In this document: positions 1 through 5,603 of the stretch, piece after piece | How the letters are laid out: each line of letters begins with the position of its first letter | Position numbering within the stretch: position 1 is the first letter of the stretch | Assembly (NCBI GenBank): GCA_045604285.1 | Contig: JAZUNS010000090.1 | Span: 1-6,189, forward strand | Origin: SIG636 sp045604285 | GTDB taxonomy: Bacteria > Bacillota > Clostridia > Oscillospirales > CAG-382 | Direction: 5' to 3' | DNA length: 6,189 nucleotides | Position numbers and translations under genes: made by a program | The notes under the pieces: model-generated | The model's input: the letters and a program-made list of their open reading frames with translations, nothing else | The model's database searches: none | Told to the model about the DNA's origin: nothing

Positions 1-33
1 CCCGTAAAATTAAACCCCTAATTAAACAGCAAA

Positions 34-61
34 AGCCCTTAATGCGTACGCATTAAGGGCT
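34..61. terminator. Perfect 28-nt palindrome, probable transcription terminator
   Basis: Positions 34-47 are the exact reverse complement of 48-61, with no spacer; as RNA the central GTAC would form the loop. Read leftward, the stem runs into TTTT (complement of 31-34), which fits an intrinsic terminator for leftward transcription. Read rightward, the stem is followed directly by CAGACC, the start of the repeat element, so there is no U-tract on that side. The 33 bases to its left hold stop codons in all three rightward frames within or just past them (TAA at 5-7, 19-21 and 54-56). They could therefore be the tail of a rightward gene outside the window, but this cannot be shown. A protein-binding dyad is the alternative. 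Confidence 0.6.
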
Positions 62-253
62 CAGACCGCTGATAAAGGCACAGAACACGAAAAATATAAA
101 AAATCAATTACAAAAAAGTAGAAAAGTCGGGAAAGCTTCCCGACTTTTCTGCAGTTTTATCGTATTTTTCGTTCAAAACGAACCTCGGCTCACAGTACTT
201 TTGTACAGTTTTCCCCTCGGTTCGTTTCGTCTGCACTCTTTCTCAGCACTCTG
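62..253 (+). repeat. MITE-like palindromic repeat element, copy 1
   Basis: Positions 61-155 align with 6094-6189 at four substitutions and one A indel (about 95% identity), so this is a true interspersed repeat. Its outer ends look like imperfect terminal inverted repeats: 62-72 reads CAGACCGCTGA and the reverse complement of 243-253 reads CAGAGTGCTGA. The similarity continues inward, with AAAG and then CAGA in both arms, giving about 18 matches in 24 aligned columns. Inside are nested arms at 87-96/163-172, a 14-bp hairpin at 120-150, arms 176-184/219-227 and a small GTAC-TTTT-GTAC hairpin at 195-206. There is no ORF, and no clear target-site duplication was found. The right boundary is inferred from the inverted repeat only, because copy 2 leaves the window at the position matching 155. 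It could instead be a structured RNA element in the 3' region of the pncC operon. Confidence 0.7.
120..150 (-). terminator. Intrinsic terminator-like hairpin inside repeat copy 1
   Basis: Arms 120-133 and 137-150 are perfect complements (14 bp) around a 3-nt loop. On the minus strand the stem is followed by ACTTTTTTG and further T-runs across about 30 nt (complement of 90-119), which is good intrinsic-terminator architecture. It lies downstream of pncC in the leftward direction and is the most convincing stop for the desulfurase-thiI-pncC transcript. The matching hairpin in copy 2 (6155-6183) keeps 13 of the 14 pairs. Confidence 0.6.
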
Positions 254-254
254 C

Positions 255-285
255 CAAGCTGATGACAGGGTTTGTCATCAGCTTG
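255..285. other. Perfect 13-bp hairpin just outside the repeat
   Basis: Arms 255-267 (CAAGCTGATGACA) and 273-285 are perfect complements with a GGGTT loop. There is no T-tract on either side, so alone it is not a canonical terminator. It abuts the next hairpin with zero spacing and lies 2 nt from the inferred right end of the repeat. In the leftward transcript it would be the second stem after pncC, where it could stabilise the mRNA 3' end. Confidence 0.5.
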
Positions 286-314
286 AGCGTGTTGCATAAA
301 GCAACACGCTTTTT
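286..314 (+). terminator. Hairpin with T-tract next to pncC stop
   Basis: Arms 286-295 (AGCGTGTTGC) and 301-310 form a perfect 10-bp stem with loop ATAAA, followed rightward by TTTTT (310-314). This is a canonical intrinsic terminator for rightward transcription, so it would stop readthrough from the left entering pncC antisense. In the leftward direction it begins 7 nt after the pncC stop codon and has no U-tract after it, so it would be weak unless it acts together with the stem at 255-285. Confidence 0.6.
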
Positions 315-316
315 GC

Positions 317-781
317 TTATATACTCAACAGTGCCAAGCGTAGGGCGGAGGACACCGTCTTTTGGCGGACGGTTGCTCTGTCCCCGCTGAAGCGGTAGTG
401 GCGCACCCACACGCCCTCCTCCGTGGCAACGGCTATATAAACCGTACCCACCGGCTTGTCGGCAGTTCCGCCGCTTGGGCCTGCTATCCCCGTTACGGAT
501 ACGCCTATATGGGCGTCCATCAGCTTCCGCACGCCTTTTGCCATGGCGGCGGCTGTGGCGGCAGAAACCGCACCTACGGTTTCAAGGGTGCGGGCAGGTA
601 CGCCCAAAACAGATTCCTTTATTTGGTTGGCGTAGCTGCAAACGCCTCCGTCAAAAACCTCGGAAGCGCCGCTTACCTCGGTTATTGCACCGCTTATAAG
701 CCCGCCCGTGCAGGATTCTGCCGTGGCTATCTTCAAGCCCTTTTCTCTAAGGGCGGCAACTAATGCTTTTGCTTCCTTCAT
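317..781 (-). CDS. pncC: Nicotinamide-nucleotide amidase, stand-alone CinA C-terminal domain
   Basis: Cytoplasmic enzyme family that hydrolyses nicotinamide mononucleotide to nicotinate mononucleotide and ammonia, recycling the NMN released by NAD-dependent DNA ligase. The 154 residues cover one whole CinA C-terminal domain. Visible signatures are TAESCTGG (residues 20-27, containing the conserved Ser-Cys pair), SYAN around Y50, TGIAGPSGG (97-105), KPVGTVYIA (109-117) and the FSGDR-x3-R tail motif (131-139). Length is close to the single-domain E. coli PncC (about 165 residues). It is therefore a complete gene, not a CinA that lost its molybdopterin-binding-like N-terminal domain. The ATG lies 4 nt after the thiI stop with only a weak GTAGG-like ribosome site (790-794), which points to translational coupling. 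It is the last gene of the leftward operon, and two hairpins follow its TAA at once. Family assignment is firm; the enzyme activity is inferred from the family. Confidence 0.93.
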   Translation of the reverse strand: MKEAKALVAALREKGLKIATAESCTGGLISGAITEVSGASEVFDGGVCSYANQIKESVLGVPARTLETVGAVSAATAAAMAKGVRKLMDAHIGVSVTGIAGPSGGTADKPVGTVYIAVATEEGVWVRHYRFSGDRATVRQKTVSSALRLALLSI

Positions 782-785
782 GGCT

Positions 786-1961
786 TTAACCTACTATCTT
801 TCTGTGCCTGCGGCTTTCAAAGGCACGCTCTACAAGGCCGTCTATATCCAGCTTTGCCTCCTCCTCCAATATCTGCTCAAGGGTGGGGCGGGTGTTGGGA
901 TGACGGGGTACAAAAACCGTGCAGCAATCCTCATAGGGGAGTATAGAGGTCTCAAAGGTGCCGATTTTTCTTGATATCTTAACAATCTCGTCCTTATCCA
1001 TGGCTATGCAGGGTCTAAACACGGGCAAATCGGGTATGGCGTTGGTCACCGTCAAGGCGTGGAGGGTCTGGCTTGCCACCTGGCCCAAGCTTTCGCCGGT
1101 TATAAGGGCGGCGGCGCCTATGCTTTGTGCCTGCTTTTCTGCCAACCGCATCATAAATCTGCGCAACAGCACGGTAAACAAGCGCTCGTCACAGTCACGC
1201 ATAAGCACCTCTTGTATCTCCGTAAGGCTTATGGTGTGCAGGTGCAGCTTGCCGCAGTAGCTGACCAAGGCTTCTGCCAAGGCGGCAACCTTGTCCTCTG
1301 CCGCTTGGGAGGTATAGGGCGGGCTGTCAAAATACACCGCATCCAGGGTAAGCCCGCGCCTTGCCATAAGATAGCCTGCCACGGGGCTGTCGATACCGCC
1401 GGACAAAAGCAACAACCCATGGCCTGCCGAGCCGTTGGGCATACCGCCTGCACCCTTCTCGCCGCCGCCGTGTACTGCCGCATACTTGTCACGCACTTCA
1501 AGCTTTATTACCACGTCGGGCTTGTAAACGTCAACGGTCAAATAAGGCTTAAGCTCCAGCACGGTGCCGCCTATCTCGCCGGACAAAGCAGGGGAGGATA
1601 GGGGAAAGCTTTTGTCGCTGCGCTTGCCCTCGCACTTAAAGGTCTTTGCGTCGCCGATAAGCTCGTCAATATGCTCTGTAACGGTGCGGCGTATGTCCTC
1701 CACCGTCTTTTCGCAACGCCATGCACGGCAAACCGAGGCTATACCGAAAACACGCTTCATCTTTTCGGCGGCGTCCTCCATATCGGCACCGTCGCTGCCC
1801 ACTATGCACAGGGTGGACTGGGCGTACTCCAAGGTAAACTCGCCCTCTACGGTTTTTAAAAGCTGTTTTACACGGCGCACTATCAGGCTATCAAAGTAAG
1901 AGCGGTTAAGCCCCTTCATTACCACCTCGCCGTATTTTAAAAGCAAAATATCGTTGTTCAT
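786..1961 (-). CDS. thiI: tRNA 4-thiouridine synthase ThiI, no rhodanese domain
   Basis: Adenylates uridine 8 of tRNA and replaces its oxygen with sulfur to give 4-thiouridine, a near-UV sensor; in some bacteria it also serves thiazole synthesis. The 391 residues show the N-terminal ferredoxin-like region (about 1-60, with LLLKYGEVVMKGLNR), a THUMP RNA-binding region (about 60-165), a Gly-rich linker and the PP-loop ATPase motif SGGIDSP (187-193). They also show the conserved ITGESLGQVASQT (287-299) and YEDCCTVF, where C346 aligns with the catalytic Cys344 of E. coli ThiI. The E. coli C-terminal rhodanese domain is absent, as is usual in Firmicutes, so sulfur should come directly from a partner desulfurase, encoded just upstream. 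The ATG is 2 nt after the desulfurase stop. A ribosome site GGAAGG (1970-1975) lies inside the end of that gene, so the two are coupled. No thiazole or thiamine genes are present, which favours the tRNA role. Confidence 0.95.
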   Translation of the reverse strand: MNNDILLLKYGEVVMKGLNRSYFDSLIVRRVKQLLKTVEGEFTLEYAQSTLCIVGSDGADMEDAAEKMKRVFGIASVCRAWRCEKTVEDIRRTVTEHIDELIGDAKTFKCEGKRSDKSFPLSSPALSGEIGGTVLELKPYLTVDVYKPDVVIKLEVRDKYAAVHGGGEKGAGGMPNGSAGHGLLLLSGGIDSPVAGYLMARRGLTLDAVYFDSPPYTSQAAEDKVAALAEALVSYCGKLHLHTISLTEIQEVLMRDCDERLFTVLLRRFMMRLAEKQAQSIGAAALITGESLGQVASQTLHALTVTNAIPDLPVFRPCIAMDKDEIVKISRKIGTFETSILPYEDCCTVFVPRHPNTRPTLEQILEEEAKLDIDGLVERAFESRRHRKIVG

Positions 1962-1963
1962 TT

Positions 1964-3088
1964 TTATATCCTTCCGTAACGCTCTCTGGCGTCTTTAAGT
2001 GCGGCAACCAAGGCATCTGCCTCCTCTGCCGTGTTGTATGGGGATATGCCTATCCTAAGGGCGCACTCTCTGTCCGCCTTGTCCAGCCCGTAGGCGGCAA
2101 GGACAGTGTTTTCCGCCTGCTTTGAAGAGCATGCCGAGGATGCAGAGATATATATGCCCTGGGCCGAAAGGCTGTTAAGGGCGGTTTCGCTCTTTATGCC
2201 CCGCAGGCTGATGTTAAGTATGCCGCTAAGGTGCTTTTCCGGCACGTTAAAGCCTACGTTTTCAAGCTCCGCAAGCTTTTCCTCCAGCCGTGCTCTTACG
2301 GTGCGGACACGGCACAGCGCATCCTTGCCGTATTCCTCTGCAGCGGCGGCAAACGCCATGGCGCCTGCAAGGTTTTCGGTACCGCTTCTTACGCCCTTTT
2401 CCTGGCCGCCGCCTACCACAAAGGCAGGTGGATGCAGGTTAGAGCGCAGCATAAGCGCACCCGTGCCACGCACGCCGTGAAGCTTGTGGGCAGAAAAAGC
2501 AGCAGTATCGGCACAGCGCAAAAGCTGCTTGTAGCCATCTGCCTTCATAAAGCCCTGTACCGCATCGCAGTGCAAAAGGGCACGGCTGCCGCTGCCGACT
2601 ATTGCGTCCCTTGCGGCTTTTACGTCATAGATTGCGCCGGTTTCGTTATTCGCCAGCATAATGCACACCAACGCCGTTGGCACCTTTAAGGCTTCCTTTA
2701 AATATTCTATATCAATTTTGCCGCCCGCTGTGGGCAGATAAACAAGCTCTGCCCCTTCCTCCGCAAGTCTGCGGCAGGGCTCTTTAACCGATGGATGCTC
2801 GGAATCCGTAAGTATAACCCGCCTGCCGTAGCGCTTCCTAAGCCCCCACAGCCCATAAACGGCGCTGTTGTTTGCCTCGGTGCCGGATGCGGTAAAATAC
2901 AGCTCCTCCGCCTTGCAGCCCACGTAGCTTGCTACGGTTTTTCTCGCCCCGTCAAGGGCACGCTTTGCCTCAGCCCCCAAAGCGTGGGGAGAGGAGGGGT
3001 TGCCGTAAAGCTCAAGCCCTTCGGTAAAGGCGGCTATCGCCACAGCCGATGGCTTTGTGGTGGCGGCGTTGTCAAAATAAATTGCCAT
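1964..3088 (-). CDS. nifS: Cysteine desulfurase (NifS/IscS family), likely ThiI sulfur donor
   Basis: Pyridoxal-phosphate enzyme that converts L-cysteine to alanine and leaves a persulfide on a catalytic cysteine for transfer to acceptor proteins. In the 374 residues one sees YFDNAATT at the N-terminus, ASGTEANN (67-74), SEHPSV with H98 over the cofactor, NNETG (147-151), and DAVQ (175-178) contacting the pyridine ring. PLP-binding lysine K202 lies in SAHKLHG, followed by GTEN (236-239), catalytic C320 in SSACSS, and RIGIS (345-349). Length fits the family. It is the first gene of the leftward operon, with the promoter at 3107-3135 and a GAGGTG ribosome site 5 nt before the ATG. Adjacency to a rhodanese-less thiI matches the B. 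subtilis nifZ-thiI pair, so a dedicated role in tRNA thiolation is inferred. No iscU, sufU or mnmA is nearby. The symbol names the family, not a proven nitrogenase or Fe-S role. Confidence 0.93.
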   Translation of the reverse strand: MAIYFDNAATTKPSAVAIAAFTEGLELYGNPSSPHALGAEAKRALDGARKTVASYVGCKAEELYFTASGTEANNSAVYGLWGLRKRYGRRVILTDSEHPSVKEPCRRLAEEGAELVYLPTAGGKIDIEYLKEALKVPTALVCIMLANNETGAIYDVKAARDAIVGSGSRALLHCDAVQGFMKADGYKQLLRCADTAAFSAHKLHGVRGTGALMLRSNLHPPAFVVGGGQEKGVRSGTENLAGAMAFAAAAEEYGKDALCRVRTVRARLEEKLAELENVGFNVPEKHLSGILNISLRGIKSETALNSLSAQGIYISASSACSSKQAENTVLAAYGLDKADRECALRIGISPYNTAEEADALVAALKDARERYGRI

Positions 3089-3106
3089 AAATACACCTCT
3101 CCCCCT

Positions 3107-3135
3107 ATTATAAAACCATGGGAATAAAATGTCAA
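3107..3135 (-). promoter_or_regulatory. Perfect-consensus sigma-A promoter for the leftward operon
   Basis: On the minus strand TTGACA (3135-3130) and TATAAT (3112-3107) both match consensus at six of six bases, separated by exactly 17 bp. Transcription should start near 3100-3101, leaving a leader of only about 12 nt before the ATG at 3088. The ribosome site (GAGGTG, 3099-3094) would sit almost at the 5' end. This leaves no room for a riboswitch or attenuator and suggests strong, fairly constitutive expression. Confidence 0.85.
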
Positions 3136-3163
3136 ACCTTAAATAAAAAAACTTAAAAAAGCC

Positions 3164-3192
3164 TTTACTTTTGCGGGCAAAAGTAGTATAAT
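3164..3192 (+). promoter_or_regulatory. Sigma-A promoter for rny operon with A-tract UP region
   Basis: The -10 element TATAAT (3187-3192) is a perfect match; the -35 element TTTACT (3164-3169) matches four of six bases at an optimal 17-bp spacing. A-tracts at 3141-3149 and 3154-3160 lie just upstream and could act as an UP element for RNA polymerase alpha subunits. They also lie upstream of the divergent promoter. The predicted start is near 3198-3200, giving a leader of about 45 nt with no clear structure. Confidence 0.75.
3167..3184. promoter_or_regulatory. Inverted repeat in rny promoter, candidate operator
   Basis: ACTTTTGCGGGCAAAAGT is an 8-bp perfect dyad with a 2-bp centre. It overlaps the last half of the -35 element and fills nearly all of the spacer to the -10 element (which starts at 3187). 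This is a typical position for a repressor operator. It is not a terminator for either side: no T-tract follows it rightward, and leftward it would precede the desulfurase promoter. The regulator is unknown. Confidence 0.4.
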
Positions 3193-3228
3193 AGATTGAA
3201 TAGCTGTAAAAGGCGATAAAATATATTT

Positions 3229-3236
3229 AAGGAGGA
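3229..3236 (+). promoter_or_regulatory. rny: Strong ribosome binding site fixing the rny start
   Basis: AAGGAGGA is an almost perfect anti-16S match. It lies 8 nt before the ATG at 3245 but only 2 nt before an in-frame TTG at 3239. Normal spacing therefore selects ATG 3245 and rules against the longer reading that starts at the TTG. Confidence 0.85.
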
Positions 3237-3244
3237 TTTTGCCA

Positions 3245-4780
3245 ATGATTTGGATAGTAGTAGCCGCAGTTGCCGGTCTTATCATCGGTATGCTGGTTGG
3301 CTTTTTCATACGAAAAATTATTGCAGAAAAAACTATCAAATCCGCTGAGATTGAAGCAGGCCGCATAGTTGAAGATGCTAAAAAGGGCGCCGAAACCGTT
3401 AAAAAAGAAGCAGCCCTTGAAGCAAAAGAAGAAGCGCACCGCATTAAGAACGAAGCGGAAAGAGAAGCTAAGGAACGCAGAAAAGAAATCACCCGTACCG
3501 AGAACAGACTTGCCCAGAAAGAAGAAAATTTGGACAAGCGTGCCCTTAATTTGGATAAGAAGGAGGAACAGCTTAACGCCAAGATTAAGGAAAATACCGA
3601 GCTGACCTCTGAAATTGAAAAGATTAAGAACGAACAGGCAGAGCTGCTTCAGAAAATTTCCGGCATGACTATGGAGGATGCACGCCAGACCCTGCTTGAC
3701 AGAGCAGAGACCGAGGCACGCCACGAGATGGCTATGCGCCTTTCCGATTTAGAGCAGGAGTATAAAGAAAAAGCAGACGATATGGCAAGAGATATCGTTA
3801 CCCTTGCTATCCAGCGCTGTGCTTCTGACAGCGTTTCCGAAGCTACCGTTTCCGTTGTTGGCTTGCCCAATGACGAAATGAAGGGTAGAATCATAGGCCG
3901 TGAAGGCAGAAACATCCGTGCTATTGAAACCCTTACGGGCGTTGACCTTATTATTGACGATACCCCCGAAGCAATCACGGTTTCCACCTTTGATCCCATC
4001 CGCCGTGAGGTGGCAAGGCTTGCCCTTGAAAAGCTTGTTTCCGACGGCCGTATCCATCCTTCTCGCATTGAAGAGATGGTTGAAAAGAGCCGTAAAGAGG
4101 TTGACGCCGTTGTTAAGCGTGAAGGCGAACAGGCAACCTTCGAAACGGGCATCCACGGCATTAACCCCGAGCTTGTCAAGATCCTTGGCAGACTTAAGTA
4201 CAGAACCAGCTACGGTCAGAACGCTCTTAAGCATTCTATCGAGGTTGCACATATCTCCGGCATGATAGCGGCAGAGCTTGGCATTGACGTTACCCTTGCT
4301 AAGCGTGCAGGCTTGCTTCACGATATCGGTAAGGCTATGAACCACGAGGTGGACGGCTCTCACGTTCAGATCGGTGTTGACCTTGCCAAGAAATATAAGG
4401 AAAGCAAGGAAGTTGTTCACGCTATCGAGGCTCACCACGGCGACATTGACCCCAAGACCTTTATTGCGGTTATCGTTCAAGCGGCTGACGCCATCTCTGC
4501 GGCACGCCCCGGCGCCCGCCGTGAAAATCTTGAAAACTACATCAAACGCTTGCAGCGTCTTGAAGAAATTGCAAATTCCTTTAACGGTATAGAAAAATCC
4601 TTTGCTATCCAGGCGGGCAGAGAGATCCGCATTATGGTTAAGCCCGATGAGGTTAGCGATGACGATATGGTATTTATCGCTCGTGATATCGCCCAGAAGA
4701 TAGAAAGCGAGCTTGAATATCCCGGTCAGATTAAGATTAACATGGTTCGTGAAACCCGTGTTCACGATTACGCTAAATAA
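3245..4780 (+). CDS. rny: Ribonuclease Y, membrane-anchored mRNA endonuclease
   Basis: Endoribonuclease that starts bulk mRNA turnover in many Firmicutes, anchored to the inner face of the membrane. From ATG 3245 the protein has 511 residues, close to the roughly 520 of B. subtilis. In order it shows one N-terminal membrane helix (about 2-24, IWIVVAAVAGLIIGMLVGFF) and a long charged coiled coil rich in E, K, A and R (about 28-180). A KH RNA-binding domain follows, with GRIIGREGRN (214-223) and VDLIIDD. The HD phosphohydrolase domain starts near H330 and holds the metal-binding LLHDIGK with H359-D360 and the downstream EAHHGD (395-400). All expected domains and key residues are present. It heads the rightward operon, 12 nt before ymdB, an arrangement also found in B. 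subtilis. The A-rich coiled-coil region creates spurious hydrophobic frames on the opposite strand. Confidence 0.97.
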   Translation: MIWIVVAAVAGLIIGMLVGFFIRKIIAEKTIKSAEIEAGRIVEDAKKGAETVKKEAALEAKEEAHRIKNEAEREAKERRKEITRTENRLAQKEENLDKRALNLDKKEEQLNAKIKENTELTSEIEKIKNEQAELLQKISGMTMEDARQTLLDRAETEARHEMAMRLSDLEQEYKEKADDMARDIVTLAIQRCASDSVSEATVSVVGLPNDEMKGRIIGREGRNIRAIETLTGVDLIIDDTPEAITVSTFDPIRREVARLALEKLVSDGRIHPSRIEEMVEKSRKEVDAVVKREGEQATFETGIHGINPELVKILGRLKYRTSYGQNALKHSIEVAHISGMIAAELGIDVTLAKRAGLLHDIGKAMNHEVDGSHVQIGVDLAKKYKESKEVVHAIEAHHGDIDPKTFIAVIVQAADAISAARPGARRENLENYIKRLQRLEEIANSFNGIEKSFAIQAGREIRIMVKPDEVSDDDMVFIARDIAQKIESELEYPGQIKINMVRETRVHDYAK

Positions 4781-4792
4781 AGGCGGTAATTT

Positions 4793-5578
4793 ATGAAAAT
4801 TCTTGCTTTGGGTGACGTGGTCGGCCCCGCAGGGCTAAGTGCCGTGGTAAAGGGGTTGCGCCCCCTTAAGCGAGAGCTTGGCGCAGATTTGGTTATTGTT
4901 AACGCAGAAAACGCTTATATAAGCAACGGGCTGGACGTTCGCAGCGCAAACGCCGTTTTAGAAAGCGGCGCCGACGTGCTTACGGGCGGTAACCACAGTT
5001 TGCGGATACATGACTCCTTTGATATGTATGAGGAGAACGATTTTGTCCTGCGCCCCCACAACTATCCCGCCTCCGCCCCCGGCAAGGGCTACACCCTGTT
5101 TCAAATGGCAAACGGCGTGCGCGTGCTGGTCATGTCCCTTGTGGGTCAGGTCTTTATGGATGCCGCCGATTCGCCCTTTAACTGTGCAGATAATCTGCTT
5201 GCCTCGCTTTCGGGGCAGTATGACGTGGCAGTGGCGGATTTCCACGCCGAAGCCACCAGCGAAAAAGCTGCATTTTTCCATCACTTTGACGGCAGAATAA
5301 GCGTTATGTTCGGCACCCATACCCACGTGCAAACCGCTGACGAGACCTTGCTTCCCAAGGGCAGCGCCTTCATTACCGATTTAGGTATGTGCGGCGTAAC
5401 CACGGGTATTTTGGGCGTAAAGCCCGAAACGGTCATTCCAAACTATACCTGCAAGGTTCACCACCGTTTTGAAAAGGCGGAAGGCCCCACGGCGCTGTGC
5501 GGCGCTCTCTACACGGTGGACGAAAAAAGCGGCATTGTTAAGCAGATAGAAAGGGTGCGTCGGGATTATACGCTGTAG
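4793..5578 (+). CDS. ymdB: YmdB-family metallophosphoesterase
   Basis: Calcineurin-like metallophosphoesterase of the YmdB (TIGR00282-type) family. In B. subtilis YmdB has cyclic-nucleotide phosphodiesterase activity and influences the choice between motility and biofilm formation. The 261 residues carry the dinuclear metal-site motifs GDVVG (D8), NAEN (E39, N40), GGNH (N67, H68), DFHAEATSEK (H151) and GTHTHVQT (H176, H178), and length is typical. One deviation is that the usual GNH-x-W-D segment reads GNHSLRIHD, so the Trp-Asp pair is replaced or shifted; the metal ligands themselves are intact. The gene starts 12 nt after rny, preceded by AGGCGG (4781-4786). The rny-ymdB neighbourhood supports a joint role in RNA or nucleotide signalling, but the physiological substrate here is unknown. 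Confidence 0.93.
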   Translation: MKILALGDVVGPAGLSAVVKGLRPLKRELGADLVIVNAENAYISNGLDVRSANAVLESGADVLTGGNHSLRIHDSFDMYEENDFVLRPHNYPASAPGKGYTLFQMANGVRVLVMSLVGQVFMDAADSPFNCADNLLASLSGQYDVAVADFHAEATSEKAAFFHHFDGRISVMFGTHTHVQTADETLLPKGSAFITDLGMCGVTTGILGVKPETVIPNYTCKVHHRFEKAEGPTALCGALYTVDEKSGIVKQIERVRRDYTL

Positions 5579-5603
5579 CCCCAAAAAAGAAAGGATTTTT
5601 AGT

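Noticed and set aside
176..227. Group II intron domain V-like hairpin in the repeat
   Set aside because: Terminator-adjacent insertion brought class C introns to mind, but the stem has no catalytic-triad/GNRA-loop arrangement of domain V and no reverse transcriptase is present.
233..252. Short GCACTCT direct repeat (233-239, 246-252)
   Set aside because: Two 7-mers inside the right arm of the element; too short and too few to be a separate repeat or CRISPR array.
362..763. Rightward open frame of 133 codons across pncC
   Set aside because: It is antisense to a well-supported gene and Cys/Gly/His-rich without any family motif, as expected of a shadow frame.
317..781. pncC as a truncated cinA pseudogene
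   Set aside because: It has its own ATG 4 nt after thiI, all C-terminal domain motifs and a length like known stand-alone PncC proteins.
786..1961. thiI as truncated because the rhodanese domain is missing
   Set aside because: Absence of that domain is normal in Firmicutes, and the reading frame ends naturally after the PP-loop domain.
3089..3100. Riboswitch or T-box before the cysteine desulfurase
   Set aside because: The predicted leader is about 12 nt, too short for any known regulatory RNA.
3239..3244. TTG start giving a 513-residue RNase Y
   Set aside because: It is only 2 nt from the AAGGAGGA site, whereas ATG 3245 has ideal 8-nt spacing and begins the membrane helix directly.
3139..3724. 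Leftward Ser/Phe-rich, hydrophobic frames opposite the start of rny
   Set aside because: They arise from the complement of the Lys/Glu/Ala-rich coiled-coil codons; there is no ribosome site or family signature.
3749..4765. Leftward 338-codon open frame antisense to rny
   Set aside because: Long only because of the codon bias of rny; its translation resembles no family and it lies wholly inside rny.
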